Shown here: in pieces, positions 44,091 to 53,040 of the stretch
Numbering within the stretch: the stretch's first letter is position 1
How the letters are laid out: each line of letters begins with the position of its first letter
NCBI RefSeq assembly: GCF_029868745.1
Contig: NZ_JARWOP010000137.1
Coordinates: 1 to 64,000, forward strand
DNA: 64,000 nt
Direction of reading: 5' to 3'
Origin: Nocardia wallacei
Lineage (GTDB): Bacteria > Actinomycetota > Actinomycetes > Mycobacteriales > Mycobacteriaceae
Position numbers and translations under genes: made by a program
Notes under the pieces: model-generated
Databases searched by the model: none
What the model was told of the DNA's origin: nothing
Seen by the model: only the letters and a program-made list of their open reading frames with translations

Positions 44091-45056
44091 CTACGCGCGG
44101 GCGAGTACCGCGTTGTAGTCGTGGCTGGCGATGACCTCGATGCCGGCGGGTAGCGCGTGCAGGCGCTGGACGGTTTCGAAGGTCTTGTCGCGGTCGGCGT
44201 CGAAAAGCCTGCCCGACATGGGCGCCTTCTCTCGAATCAGCTCGATCTGCACGGTGTTCCAGATGGCGTCGCCGACCAGCAGGACGCGGGTGCCGTCGTC
44301 GACCGCGAGCAGTACGCCGATGCTGCCGGGGGTGTGGCCGGGCAGGTCGACCAGGATCACCGCGCCGTCGCCGAACAGGTCGTGGCTGCGGGTGAAGGTG
44401 AGCACGGGCGGACCGTCGAGTTCGATATTGCCGATCCGGCGGTCCCGCAGGGGCGCGCGGACCACGCCGTAGGGCGCGGTGTCACCGTTCATCGCCCATT
44501 CGTATTCCATTGCGGGAACGCGCAATTCGAGCGACTCCGGCATGTCGAGCAGGCCGGAGATGTGGTCCCAGTGCAGGTGCGTCGCCAGCGCGAAATCGAT
44601 GTCGTCGCCGGAAAGGTCGCGACCCGCCAGCGCGTCGGCGAGGCCGAGCACCGGTTTCTCGGGCGAGACCAACAGGCCGACCGGGAACGGCATACCGGGC
44701 AGTACGCGCTTGTGCACGGCCGCGCAGATCGCCGGGTCCACCAGGAACCGGGCCCGCGGGTGCTCGATCAGGAAGGCGCCCATCGCCATCGGCAGCGAGC
44801 GCAGCGTGCGTAGCCCCTCCGCGACGACGGCGGCGGGCGCCGAGGTGCGGGCCTGCACCAGTGCGGTCAGCGCGACCTTCGCGCGGGCCGGCGGCAGCTC
44901 GGCCGCCGTCAGACTCGCGAGGAACACGGGGTCCGGGCGGCGCGGCCGCAACAGGCGACGCGGGGTCGCGAACAACGCGGAACAGCAGTCGGCCAAGGCG
45001 TGTGCGGTGGCGGGTCGCCCGGCGGCGAGGTCCGGCTGGATGGTCGGTTGGTCCAC
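44091..45056 (-). CDS. MBL-fold metallo-hydrolase
   Basis: 321 aa. Metal-binding motif ATHLHWDHISG (HxHxDH), VDLPGHTPGSIGV and a final IEVIASHDYNAV supply the binuclear zinc ligands. Lactonase or hydroxyacylglutathione hydrolase-like; the substrate is unknown. GTG at 45056. Convergent with the nitronate monooxygenase gene, 13 bases apart. Confidence 0.85.
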   Translation of the reverse strand: MDQPTIQPDLAAGRPATAHALADCCSALFATPRRLLRPRRPDPVFLASLTAAELPPARAKVALTALVQARTSAPAAVVAEGLRTLRSLPMAMGAFLIEHPRARFLVDPAICAAVHKRVLPGMPFPVGLLVSPEKPVLGLADALAGRDLSGDDIDFALATHLHWDHISGLLDMPESLELRVPAMEYEWAMNGDTAPYGVVRAPLRDRRIGNIELDGPPVLTFTRSHDLFGDGAVILVDLPGHTPGSIGVLLAVDDGTRVLLVGDAIWNTVQIELIREKAPMSGRLFDADRDKTFETVQRLHALPAGIEVIASHDYNAVLARA

Positions 45057-45559
45057 AGCGCCACGTTATTCGATCGGCGCGACGCCCCGGAAGCCTCTTC
45101 TCCGCAGGGCAAGTTCTCGGCATAATCGCCGGGGGACACCTGACGGCCGGTGATCTCCACCGGATGCGGGAGGGAGCACCCAGATGGGTCACAGCAAGAC
45201 GATCGAGCCTTACGCGACGCCATGACGGAGCCCCCGCCCAGCCCGTCCACCGCACCCGCCGCAGCGGGCCGGAACGCGCCAGCACCCACCGCCCCTCCCC
45301 CACCCACCTCCGCAAGGCCCCGGCAACAACCCCGCACACGCCACGTACCGCGGTGCCGCACTGCCACATTCGCCGAGCAACGGCCGGACGGTGACCGGCG
45401 GGAAGTGCGGCGTCAGGCTTTGCCGTGCAGCGGTCTTCAGCGCTGGATCGGTGCGCTGTCATGGCGGCGGCCGCTGCGAGGCGGCTGCCCGGTGGTGTCG
45501 GATGAGGTATGCGGGGCGAATTGCGGTGCGCTGGGCCGGACGGTTGCCGGGGTGGGGCG
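45057..45559. other. 503-base gap with no recognised gene
   Basis: GC-rich, Pro/Arg-coding in most frames. Small open frames here have no ribosome site or family motif. A promoter for the downstream AT-KR gene is expected but no clear boxes were found. Confidence 0.5.
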
Positions 45560-48277
45560 ATGAGTGGGGTGTTGTTTCTGTTCTCCGGGCCGGGTGGGGA
45601 GCACGGTCGGATGGGGCGGGCGCTGGCGGCGCGGTATCCGGTGTTCGCGCGGACGGTGGATGCCGCGACGGAAGCCGTGGTGCGGGCCGGTGGGCGGCGC
45701 GTGTGGACGCCGCGGCACGGGTTCGCTAAGAGTTTGGAGACGGCCGATGCGGTGCAACCGGCGCTGTACGTCTATCAGCTCGCGCTCGCGGAGCTGGTGC
45801 GGGCGTGGGGAATTCGTGCCGACGCGGTGGTGGGGCACGGGGCGGGGGAGGTCGCGGCCGCGGTGGTCAGCGGTGCGCTGACACCGGCCGACGGCGCGCG
45901 TGTCGTCACCACCCGCGGGCACACCCTGGCGCGGCTGGCGGACCCGGGGGCGGCGGCCGTGGTGGAGGCGGCGGCCGAGGATGTGCGGCGGCTGGTGGAG
46001 CCGATGCGGTCGGCGATCTCGATCGCGACGGTGAACGGCCCTCGTTCGGTGGTGGTGACCGGAGTGCCGCGCTACGTCGAGACGCTGGTGCGCCGCGCCC
46101 GGCGGCGCGGACTGTCCGCCCGGCTCAGCACCGTCGACCCGCTGACACATGTCCGCACCGACCAGGATGCGCTGCCGGAGTTCGCCTCTCGGCTCGACGG
46201 GGTGCTGGCGCGCACACCCCGCGTGCCCTTCTACTCGACCGTGCGCCGCGGGCGCGTCAGCACCGACGCCGACCTCACCGCCGAGTACTGGGCCGAGAAC
46301 GCCTCGGGCGCGGTGGAATTGGACGCGGCGTTGGCAGCGGCCGCCGCGAACGGCCTGTCGACAGTGGTGGAGATAGCTCCCGACCCGACACTCACCTCCG
46401 CCGTCCGCGACAACCCGGCCTTCGCCGACTCGACATACCCCCTCGTGGTCGGCGACAACGAGGCCGAGTCCTTCCTGGAGGCAGTGGCCCGGCTGTACGC
46501 GGGCGGTCGGCTGACCGCACCCGCGCGCATCACGACCGACATTCCTCCGGCCGATTCCCAGACCACCGAGCCACGCATTCGGAGTGCCGACACCCGAGCC
46601 GACGATGGCCGAACCGACATTCGTTCGGCCGACTCGCGCGCCACCGACTCACGGGACGACGATGCACGCACGGCGGGAGCGTCGTCCGCCTCGGGCTCGG
46701 AGGGTATCCGGCCGGTCGACGCTCGCTCCACCCTCACGGGACCAGCGGCGGGCGAGAGTGCCGAAATGCCAAGACATTCGGCCGATAAGACGGAGGCTCT
46801 GCGCGGGGTGGCCGTGTACGACCCCACGGTGGCGACAGCTACGGAGTGGGCGGCATCGATTCTCAACGAGGAGTGCTGGGTGCCGGTCGAGCGGTCGGGT
46901 CGGGGCGTCCCGGCGGATCCGCCGTTCTATCAGGGACTCGTGGTGGGCGAGTCCGCGGCGGCGGCGGGACTCGAGGAGCACTTGAGTCGCCGCATTCCGG
47001 CGCTGCGGATCACGCGTGATCCGGTGGACGCCGGGCCGATCGTCGCGTCGATGCTGGCCGATCACGCGGTGCCGACGGCGGTGGCGCTGGTGTGGTCGAC
47101 GCCGGAACTGCCGGGGCCGGTGACCACGGGCGTCGCCGGGGCGCTCGATGTACTGCAACGACTGCAGGACAGCGCGGCGGTCGCGACCTTGACGGTGGTG
47201 CTGACCGATCGAGCATCGCTGACACAGCACGCGATCGCCGGTCTGGTCCGGTCCCTGCAATTGGAGTCGCGGATACCGACCCGGCTGATCTGGACCTCCG
47301 ACGACGACCCCGCGCCGGTGGCGGATCTCGTGCTGGAACCCGCTGGGCCGCAGGAGGTCAGGGTCTTCGAGCATACGGTCACCGCGCGGCGTTTCCGGAC
47401 CGCGCCCGGTGCTCCCGCGCCGATCGGCGTGCGGCCCGAGGGCACCTATGTGGTGACCGGTGGTCTCGGCGCGCTCGGTTCGGTGGCCGCGCGCTGGCTG
47501 CTCGACGCCGGCGCCCGCGACCTGGTGGTGCTGACCCGCACGCCGCGCCCGCTGCCGCAGCTCCTCGAAGGTCTGGACGACCGGATCGTCGTGGTCCGCT
47601 GCGACGTGACCGATCGCGCCGATCTGGCCAACGCGCTGTTCGACATCCGGGCGTGCGGATCCACCATCCGGGGCGCGGTGCACGCGGCCGGTGTCCGGCG
47701 CGACGCCGAATTCGCCACTGTGACACCGGCTCTGCTGGCGGAGCTGTTCGAACCCAGAGCCGGTGCGGCCCGCCATCTGATCGATCTCACGGCGGCCGAT
47801 CCGATCGATTTCGTACTGCTGTCCTCCTCGGCCACCGGTGCGCTCGGCGCGCCGGGGCAGGCCGCCGACGCCGCCGCGCACGCCGCCCTGGACGCGCTGG
47901 CGCGCAACCGCGTCGACGACCGGGTGCGCAGCATCGGCTGGGGCCATTGGATTTCCGGCCCGGTCACTCCCACGACCGACGCGCGCTGGCGCCGGGCCGG
48001 TGTGACGCCGTTCGACGTGGCGCGCGGCACCGCCGTGTTGTCCGTCGCACTCGCCCATCGCACGCCGACCCTGCTGGCGCTGGACTACACCCCGACCGGC
48101 GATACCTCACCGATGGCAACCAGACTGCGTGACGCGATCCCCCAACGCCCGGCCCACGTCCGACCCCGCAGCGTGGCGGACGACCTCACCACCCTGCCCG
48201 GCCGCCCGCCGGTCGCCTCGCTGAGCGCGGCCCTCGCGGAGAACATTCGCCCTGCGCGCCATCGCGATTCGCCTTGA
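45560..48277 (+). CDS. Freestanding acyltransferase-ketoreductase protein, both domains catalytically degenerate
   Basis: 905 aa with a type I polyketide synthase AT domain (about 1-300), a disordered Arg/Asp/Ser linker (about 325-425, repeating IRSAD), and a KR domain (structural half from ~450, TGGLGALGS at about 632). No ketosynthase and no acyl carrier domain. The AT Ser motif reads GHGAGE (92-97), Gly94 in place of Ser. The KR Tyr motif reads GQAADAAAH, Asp770 in place of Tyr and His for Asn; the KR Ser (LLSSSATG) is kept. MbtD/NbtC-type siderophore proteins share the AT-KR order but carry an ACP. Likely a pseudoenzyme scaffold. ATG at 45560. Confidence 0.85.
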   Translation: MSGVLFLFSGPGGEHGRMGRALAARYPVFARTVDAATEAVVRAGGRRVWTPRHGFAKSLETADAVQPALYVYQLALAELVRAWGIRADAVVGHGAGEVAAAVVSGALTPADGARVVTTRGHTLARLADPGAAAVVEAAAEDVRRLVEPMRSAISIATVNGPRSVVVTGVPRYVETLVRRARRRGLSARLSTVDPLTHVRTDQDALPEFASRLDGVLARTPRVPFYSTVRRGRVSTDADLTAEYWAENASGAVELDAALAAAAANGLSTVVEIAPDPTLTSAVRDNPAFADSTYPLVVGDNEAESFLEAVARLYAGGRLTAPARITTDIPPADSQTTEPRIRSADTRADDGRTDIRSADSRATDSRDDDARTAGASSASGSEGIRPVDARSTLTGPAAGESAEMPRHSADKTEALRGVAVYDPTVATATEWAASILNEECWVPVERSGRGVPADPPFYQGLVVGESAAAAGLEEHLSRRIPALRITRDPVDAGPIVASMLADHAVPTAVALVWSTPELPGPVTTGVAGALDVLQRLQDSAAVATLTVVLTDRASLTQHAIAGLVRSLQLESRIPTRLIWTSDDDPAPVADLVLEPAGPQEVRVFEHTVTARRFRTAPGAPAPIGVRPEGTYVVTGGLGALGSVAARWLLDAGARDLVVLTRTPRPLPQLLEGLDDRIVVVRCDVTDRADLANALFDIRACGSTIRGAVHAAGVRRDAEFATVTPALLAELFEPRAGAARHLIDLTAADPIDFVLLSSSATGALGAPGQAADAAAHAALDALARNRVDDRVRSIGWGHWISGPVTPTTDARWRRAGVTPFDVARGTAVLSVALAHRTPTLLALDYTPTGDTSPMATRLRDAIPQRPAHVRPRSVADDLTTLPGRPPVASLSAALAENIRPARHRDSP

Positions 48278-48351
48278 CCGGGGCCGACCGTAAGGAATGC
48301 CGTGAGTATCGCGGAATTATCGGCAAGGCGACATGCGCACAGCGAACCCGA

Positions 48352-48747
48352 TCAGTCCGGATCGCGGCCGAGTAGGCGGTCCGTTTCACGCCGTTCGCGT
48401 TTGGTGGGGCGGCCGGAGCCGCGATCGCGGCGGGGCATGGTGGCGAGGACTTCCGGCGCGGGCGGCGGTGGGGACTTGTCGATCAGGCATTGGGCGGCGA
48501 TGGCCGCACCCACGCGCTTGGCGATGACGCGTTCCACGACGACGATGCGTTCTACGCCGTGCACTCGCACGCGGACTTCGTCGCCGGGCTTGATCTGGTG
48601 AGCGGGTTTGACCGCGACGCCGTTGACGCGGACATGCCCTGCTCGGCAGGCCGTCGCGGCCGCCGATCGAGTTTTGAACAAGCGCACCGCCCACACCCAG
48701 GAATCGATCCGGGCGGTGCCGAGTGTCTGATCCGTCTCTCCGCGCAT
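48352..48747 (-). CDS. S4-domain RNA-binding protein, Hsp15-like
   Basis: 131 aa. S4 domain (RIDSWVWAVRLFKTRSAAATACRAGHVRVNGVAVKPAHQIKPGDEVRV) followed by a basic tail (RPTKRERRETDRLL). Hsp15/HslR relatives bind stalled 50S subunits carrying peptidyl-tRNA. ATG at 48747. Convergent with the AT-KR gene and just downstream of the NlpC/P60 gene on the same strand. Confidence 0.88.
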   Translation of the reverse strand: MRGETDQTLGTARIDSWVWAVRLFKTRSAAATACRAGHVRVNGVAVKPAHQIKPGDEVRVRVHGVERIVVVERVIAKRVGAAIAAQCLIDKSPPPPAPEVLATMPRRDRGSGRPTKRERRETDRLLGRDPD

Positions 48748-48788
48748 ACGTTCAGAAGGTTACGCGCGGGGCGGAGCCAGGCAATAGG

Positions 48789-49457
48789 TCAGGCGACGCG
48801 ACGCGCGGTGACGATCGTGTCGGGGTTCAGGTGCGAGTACTCGACGGGCTCGCCGGCCTGCGGCGCGTGCAGGATCTGACCGTCACCGGCGTACATGGCC
48901 ACGTGGCCGCCGCCGTTCTGGATGATCAGGTCGCCCGGCTGCAGGTCCTGGAAGGCGACCGGCTTGCCGACGTGCGACTGCTCGAAGCTGGTGCGCGGCA
49001 GGTCGATTCCGGCCTGCTTGTAGGCCCACTTCACCAGGCCGGAGCAGTCGAAGCCGTTCGGGCCGTTGCCGCCCCAGACGTACTGGGCGCCGATCTTGCT
49101 GCGCGCGGCATCGAGGGCGATGTCGCCGTTGCTGTTCGGCTTCTGCTGGTCGAACAGGCCGCCGAAGCCGGGCGCGGCCGGGCCGGGAGCCATGGCCTGC
49201 GGCGCCGCCATGGACTGCTGGAAGCCCTTGATCTCGTCGGCGTGGTCGGCGAGTGCCTGGTTGGCCTGAGCGACCTGCTGGTCGTACTCGGGGCCGAGCG
49301 GCACGTCGAAGTTGCCGAACCCGGGGACGTTGATGGTCGCTGCCTGCGCCGAAATGGCCGGCATAGCACCAGTGGAAGCGGCGACGGCGCCGAAAACCAG
49401 CGCACCCTTCACGGAATTCGGGAGCCGAGATTCCCGCTGCAAGCTGTGTTTACCCAC
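48789..49457 (-). CDS. Secreted NlpC/P60 peptidoglycan endopeptidase
   Basis: 222 aa. Signal peptide (KGALVFGAVAASTGAMPAISAQA), a short coil-forming region (VAQANQALADHADEIKGFQQSM), then the NlpC/P60 domain with Cys in GFDCSGLVKWAYKQAG, LQPGDLI and GGGHVAMYAGDG with His. Cleaves the D-Glu-mDAP bond of the peptide stem in RipA-like enzymes. GTG at 49457 follows CAGGAGAC. A ydaO-type c-di-AMP riboswitch occupies its leader, so expression should fall when c-di-AMP is high, as for other actinobacterial wall hydrolases. Confidence 0.92.
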   Translation of the reverse strand: MGKHSLQRESRLPNSVKGALVFGAVAASTGAMPAISAQAATINVPGFGNFDVPLGPEYDQQVAQANQALADHADEIKGFQQSMAAPQAMAPGPAAPGFGGLFDQQKPNSNGDIALDAARSKIGAQYVWGGNGPNGFDCSGLVKWAYKQAGIDLPRTSFEQSHVGKPVAFQDLQPGDLIIQNGGGHVAMYAGDGQILHAPQAGEPVEYSHLNPDTIVTARRVA

Positions 49458-49484
49458 CGAGCTGAGTCTCCTGTTTCTTCCTGC

Positions 49485-49635
49485 CCACCCACCGACCGGG
49501 TTAGCTGACGGGTTCGGGCCGGGAAGTTCGGCCCTACCCTTCGACCGTGTGGCCGAAAGGGATTCACCCCACAAACCTGGGTCCCCGGCTCGGTGATCGG
49601 GCTGCCCACCCGGCCACCGATTAGGCGGTAACTCG
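49485..49635 (-). ncRNA. ydaO-yuaA (c-di-AMP) riboswitch
   Basis: In the 5' leader of the NlpC/P60 gene. Reading the minus strand, the conserved elements appear in order: CCGGGGACCCAGGTTT, GTGGGGTGAATCC, and CCCGAACCCGTCAGCTAACC near the 3' end, followed by the ribosome site. These are the core segments of the ydaO class, which senses c-di-AMP and is common before RpfA/NlpC genes in actinobacteria. Boundaries are approximate. Confidence 0.85.
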
Positions 49636-49860
49636 ATGGGCCGCCTCGCCTGCGAAGCGACTGACTCCATCGGGTCACGAAGAGATTACGACGAGCGCGC
49701 CGTGTTGTCCACCCCACAGCGCAGCGTGTTCGGCAGCGTCCGCGAACCCCCAGGACAGCTTCCGATTTCGCGTATTCGGGCCGGTGATAACGACTCCGCA
49801 TCACTGCTGGCAAGGGTGTTATCGAACCGAGAAGCGCCGGCGTTACCGTCCCGGACGCGC

Positions 49861-50124
49861 TCAGTTGTCCGAACCGCCACGCGTCTGCAATGTCCGTTCC
49901 AGCGCGCTGATCCGTTCGCGCGCCTCGGCCAGTTCGACCTCCAGCCGTCCCAGCGCCATCACCAGCGGGCCGACGGCGAGATCGGCGACCAGTTGGGGAT
50001 CGTCGAAGCCCTGCGCGATCGCCGACAGGATGTTGCGGCGGATGTGAGTGGCCACCGGAGCGTTCTCGGGCACGTTCCAGGATTCGACGACCTCGACGAC
50101 GGTGGGGACGGGTTCCTCCGACAT
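49861..50124 (-). CDS. Conserved small coiled-coil protein, function unknown
   Basis: 87 aa. Acidic N-terminus (SEEPVPTVVEVVESWNVPENAP), then ILSAIAQGFDDPQLVADLAVG and a heptad-rich C-terminus (ALGRLEVELAEARERISALERTL). No recognised family. ATG at 50124 preceded by AGGGAGAG. Divergent from the AAA ATPase gene at 50270. Confidence 0.6.
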   Translation of the reverse strand: MSEEPVPTVVEVVESWNVPENAPVATHIRRNILSAIAQGFDDPQLVADLAVGPLVMALGRLEVELAEARERISALERTLQTRGGSDN

Positions 50125-50269
50125 GACTCTCCCTGCGCTGGGACCGGTTTCATGACATTCTCCAGCGTAGGTAGCCGTTCTCGGTGCGCGCATGCCGGAC
50201 GATAGCTATCTCTAGGGCTTTCCGTAGATGCCACGAGAATGTGGTCGCGACAGGCTACGGTGTACGGGC

Positions 50270-51457
50270 ATGGACCCCGTGCGGAATCCGTATGCCCCCG
50301 GCGCCGGTCAGCGACCGCCCGAACTCGCCGGACGCGCCAAGCAACTCGACACCTTCGACATCGTGCTCGAGCGCGTCTCGCGCGGACGTCCCGAGCGCAG
50401 CGTGATGCTCACCGGACTACGCGGCGTCGGAAAGACGGTCCTGCTCAACCAGCTTCGTTCCATCGCCCGCTCGCGCGGTTGGGGCACCGGCAAATTGGAG
50501 GCCCGGCCCGACCAGGAACTGCGCCGGCCGCTGGCCTCCGCGCTGCACATGGCGGTGCGGCAGGTCGCCGTGGCGCACCGCAATCCGGAGATGGTGGACG
50601 ATTTCCTGGGCATCCTGAAGGCCTTCGCCCTGCGGGCCACGGCCGACAAGGGCATGCGTGAGCGGTGGCAACCCGGCATCGACGTCCCGGCCGTCACCGG
50701 GCGCGCGGATTCCGGCGATATCGAGATCGATCTGGTGGAGCTGCTGATGGAGGCCGGTCAGCTGGCACAGGACAGCGGCGTCGGCATCGCGATCTTCATC
50801 GACGAGATGCAGGACCTGGGCCCGGCCGACATCTCCGCGATCTGCGGCGCGTGCCACGAGCTGAGCCAGGAGGCGGCGCCGCTGATCGTGGTGGGCGCGG
50901 GCCTGCCGCATCTGCCCGCGGTGCTCTCGGCGTCGAAGAGTTACTCCGAGCGACTGTTCGGCTACCACAAGATCGACCGGTTGGACCGTGAGGCCGCCGA
51001 CCTGGCCCTGATCGCGCCCGCCGAGCGGGAACAGGTGAAGTTCACCGAGTCGGCACTGGATGTGCTGTACCACAAGGCCGATGGCTACCCGTATTTCGTG
51101 CAGGCCTACGGCAAGGCGACCTGGGATGTGGCGGCGCAGAGCCCGATCGGCGCCGAGGACGTCGAATTGGCCGCGCCCGCCGCCGAGGAGGAATTGGCGG
51201 TCGGCTTCTTCGGCTCCCGGTACGAGCGGGCCACCCCCGCCGAGCGAGAGTACATGCGCGCCATGGCCGATCTGTCCGGCGACGACGGTCCGGTGGCGAC
51301 CGCGGCGGTCGCCAAAGAGCTGGGCCGCAAGCCCGCCTCGCTGTCACCGGCCCGCGACGGGCTGATCAAGAAGGGATTGATCTACTCCGCCGAGCGCGGC
51401 ACCATCGGCTTCACGGTTCCGCACTTCGGACGCTACCTGCGCAGCGTCAGTACCTAG
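50270..51457 (+). CDS. AAA-family ATP-binding protein with C-terminal winged helix
   Basis: 395 aa. Walker A LTGLRGVGKT (about 44-53), Walker B AIFIDEMQD, then DGYPYFVQAYG and a winged-helix end (ATAAVAKELGRKPASLSPARDGLIKKGLIYSAERGTIGFTVPHFGRYL). The layout is that of AAA_16/Orc1-Cdc6-like ATPases of unknown role in actinobacteria; DNA binding through the wing is inferred. ATG at 50270, 145 bases from the divergent coiled-coil gene. Confidence 0.82.
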   Translation: MDPVRNPYAPGAGQRPPELAGRAKQLDTFDIVLERVSRGRPERSVMLTGLRGVGKTVLLNQLRSIARSRGWGTGKLEARPDQELRRPLASALHMAVRQVAVAHRNPEMVDDFLGILKAFALRATADKGMRERWQPGIDVPAVTGRADSGDIEIDLVELLMEAGQLAQDSGVGIAIFIDEMQDLGPADISAICGACHELSQEAAPLIVVGAGLPHLPAVLSASKSYSERLFGYHKIDRLDREAADLALIAPAEREQVKFTESALDVLYHKADGYPYFVQAYGKATWDVAAQSPIGAEDVELAAPAAEEELAVGFFGSRYERATPAEREYMRAMADLSGDDGPVATAAVAKELGRKPASLSPARDGLIKKGLIYSAERGTIGFTVPHFGRYLRSVST

Positions 51458-51464
51458 ACCGGAA

Positions 51465-52832
51465 TCACGGCAGGTGGACGCAGCGCCCGTCGAAGCTGCC
51501 GTCGGATTCCCGGAATACGGGCCAGCGCAATGCCTTCGAGCGCGTTTCCGGCCCGTAGATGCCGTCGACCGCCGCGCCGGATTCGGTCTGCCGATGCTGC
51601 ACGGCATTGCGGGTCGCGTTGTCGTAGGCGCTGCTCACGGTCAGCGGGATGTGCTGGCACAGCGTGAGCGCCTGCTGCAGGGCGGCCACCGAGTCGCCCT
51701 GGTCGCCGACGCCGAGCAGGCACCTGCCATCGTCGTGATCGGCTGCGCCGCTGGGCAATTGCGCGTACGCGCCGCCGCCGACCGGGACGCGGGCGCGCCA
51801 GAAGCAGTGCTTGCTCGTCACCGGTGCGGCACTGCTGTGCGGCGCGCCGGACGACCCGGCGGGCTTATCCGGTTGTGCGACAAGGGCTCCCACGACACCG
51901 GCGACGGCCGCCGCGGTGACCGCACCGGCGATCGCCGTCCAGCGCGACCATCGCCGGGAACGGCTCGGAGCCGTCGTGCCGCCCGGCGCCGCACCACCGC
52001 GCAGGACCGTGGTCACCGCCGCCGCGAATTCGGTGCAACTCTGGAATCGCGCATCGGGGTCGTCCGCCATGGCCCGCGCGATCACGGCGTCCAATCCGGG
52101 CGGCACCTCGGCCTGGGCGCGGGTCGGGGCGTGCGTGGCGTCGTCGGGCCGGGTGGACCTGGCCTCCGGGCGCGGCGACCGCCCCGCCGGGTGCCCGCCG
52201 GTGAGCAGTGCGAGCAGGGTGGCGCCCAGGGAGTAGATGTCGGCGCGCCGATCCGCGGAGCGGCCCGCGAGCACCTCCGGCGCCGCGTACGCGGGAGTGC
52301 AGTCCAGCCAACCGGTTTCGGTCACGGTGGCGTCCGCGTCGACGGTGCGGGCCAGCCCGAAATCGACGACCAGGATCCGGTCGCCGTCGTCACCGTCGGC
52401 CACCAATAGGTTCGACGGCTTCACGTCGCGGTGCAGCAGGTTCTGATCGTGGGCGTGCTGCAGTCCGCGCGCGGCCGCGCAGACGATGCCCGCGGCGCGT
52501 TCGGGGGCCAGCCCGGCGGGCTCGCGGCGGATGAGCTCACCGGCGTCGGTACCGGGCACGTACTGCATCGCTATCCACAGCGCGTCGTCCTCGGCGCCGC
52601 GGTTGTACACCGACACCACGTTCGGGTGATCGAGCCGGCACGCCATCTCCGCCTCGCGGCGAAACAGGCTGCGGTAGCGGGGATTAGCGCCCAGTCGCTC
52701 GTCCAGCACCTTCAACGCCACCCGCCGCGGCAGTTCGGGATCGTCGGCGAGGTACACCGCGCCCATACCGCCCGCACCGAGGGTCCGCACGATCGTGTAG
52801 CCCGCGAATATCTGCCCTGGCCGCAACAACAT
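51465..52832 (-). CDS. Receptor-type Ser/Thr protein kinase with peptidoglycan-binding-like ectodomain
   Basis: 455 aa PknB-like kinase. Kinase domain about 1-265: TLGAGGMGAVYLADD (Gly loop), VALKVLDE (Lys), HRDVKPSNLLV, DFGLART, APEVLAGRSADRRADIYSLG. A Pro/Arg juxtamembrane stretch leads to one helix (WTAIAGAVTAAAVAGVVGALVA), then ~135 extracytoplasmic residues: a Cys-containing segment and a PG_binding_1-like fold (VAALQQALTLC, VDGIYGPETRSKALRW). It may sense wall fragments. ATG at 52832. Convergent with the AAA ATPase gene. Confidence 0.88.
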   Translation of the reverse strand: MLLRPGQIFAGYTIVRTLGAGGMGAVYLADDPELPRRVALKVLDERLGANPRYRSLFRREAEMACRLDHPNVVSVYNRGAEDDALWIAMQYVPGTDAGELIRREPAGLAPERAAGIVCAAARGLQHAHDQNLLHRDVKPSNLLVADGDDGDRILVVDFGLARTVDADATVTETGWLDCTPAYAAPEVLAGRSADRRADIYSLGATLLALLTGGHPAGRSPRPEARSTRPDDATHAPTRAQAEVPPGLDAVIARAMADDPDARFQSCTEFAAAVTTVLRGGAAPGGTTAPSRSRRWSRWTAIAGAVTAAAVAGVVGALVAQPDKPAGSSGAPHSSAAPVTSKHCFWRARVPVGGGAYAQLPSGAADHDDGRCLLGVGDQGDSVAALQQALTLCQHIPLTVSSAYDNATRNAVQHRQTESGAAVDGIYGPETRSKALRWPVFRESDGSFDGRCVHLP

Positions 52833-52998
52833 CCCGCCCTCCGCTGGGAACCGGTCGTCTCACCCGAACACACTGCCAGCACTTCACACCCGGCCGTCCC
52901 CTGTCAAGCGGCGGCACGGCGGGTGATGTCGGTTGCCAGGGCTATCTACAGCTATCTAGCAAAGTGCACAGATTGGCATAGAAAGACATGTCCACGTT

Positions 52999-53019
52999 CT
53001 AGGACGGAAACGTTCCTAG
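52999..53019. promoter_or_regulatory. Imperfect palindrome upstream of epoxide hydrolase
   Basis: CTAGGACG and CGTTCCTAG flank a short centre; the arms match except for one extra base. Located 22 bases before the epoxide hydrolase ATG. Possible repressor site; no local regulator is evident. Confidence 0.35.
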
Positions 53020-53040
53020 TTGATTTCTACCGTTGTTGCC

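Noticed and set aside
45150-45563. 137-codon open frame before the AT-KR gene
   Set aside because: Pro/Arg-rich, no ribosome site, no recognisable fold.
46550-46830. CRISPR-like or tandem DNA repeat
   Set aside because: The repetition is at the protein level in a disordered Arg/Asp/Ser linker; no regular DNA repeat with spacers.
45560-48277. Part of a functional polyketide or siderophore cluster
   Set aside because: No KS, ACP, NRPS or phosphopantetheinyl transferase nearby, and both catalytic motifs are missing.
49786-49823. GATAAC and GTTATC inverted pair upstream of the riboswitch
   Set aside because: Six-base arms 26 bases apart are too weak to call as a site; may be chance.
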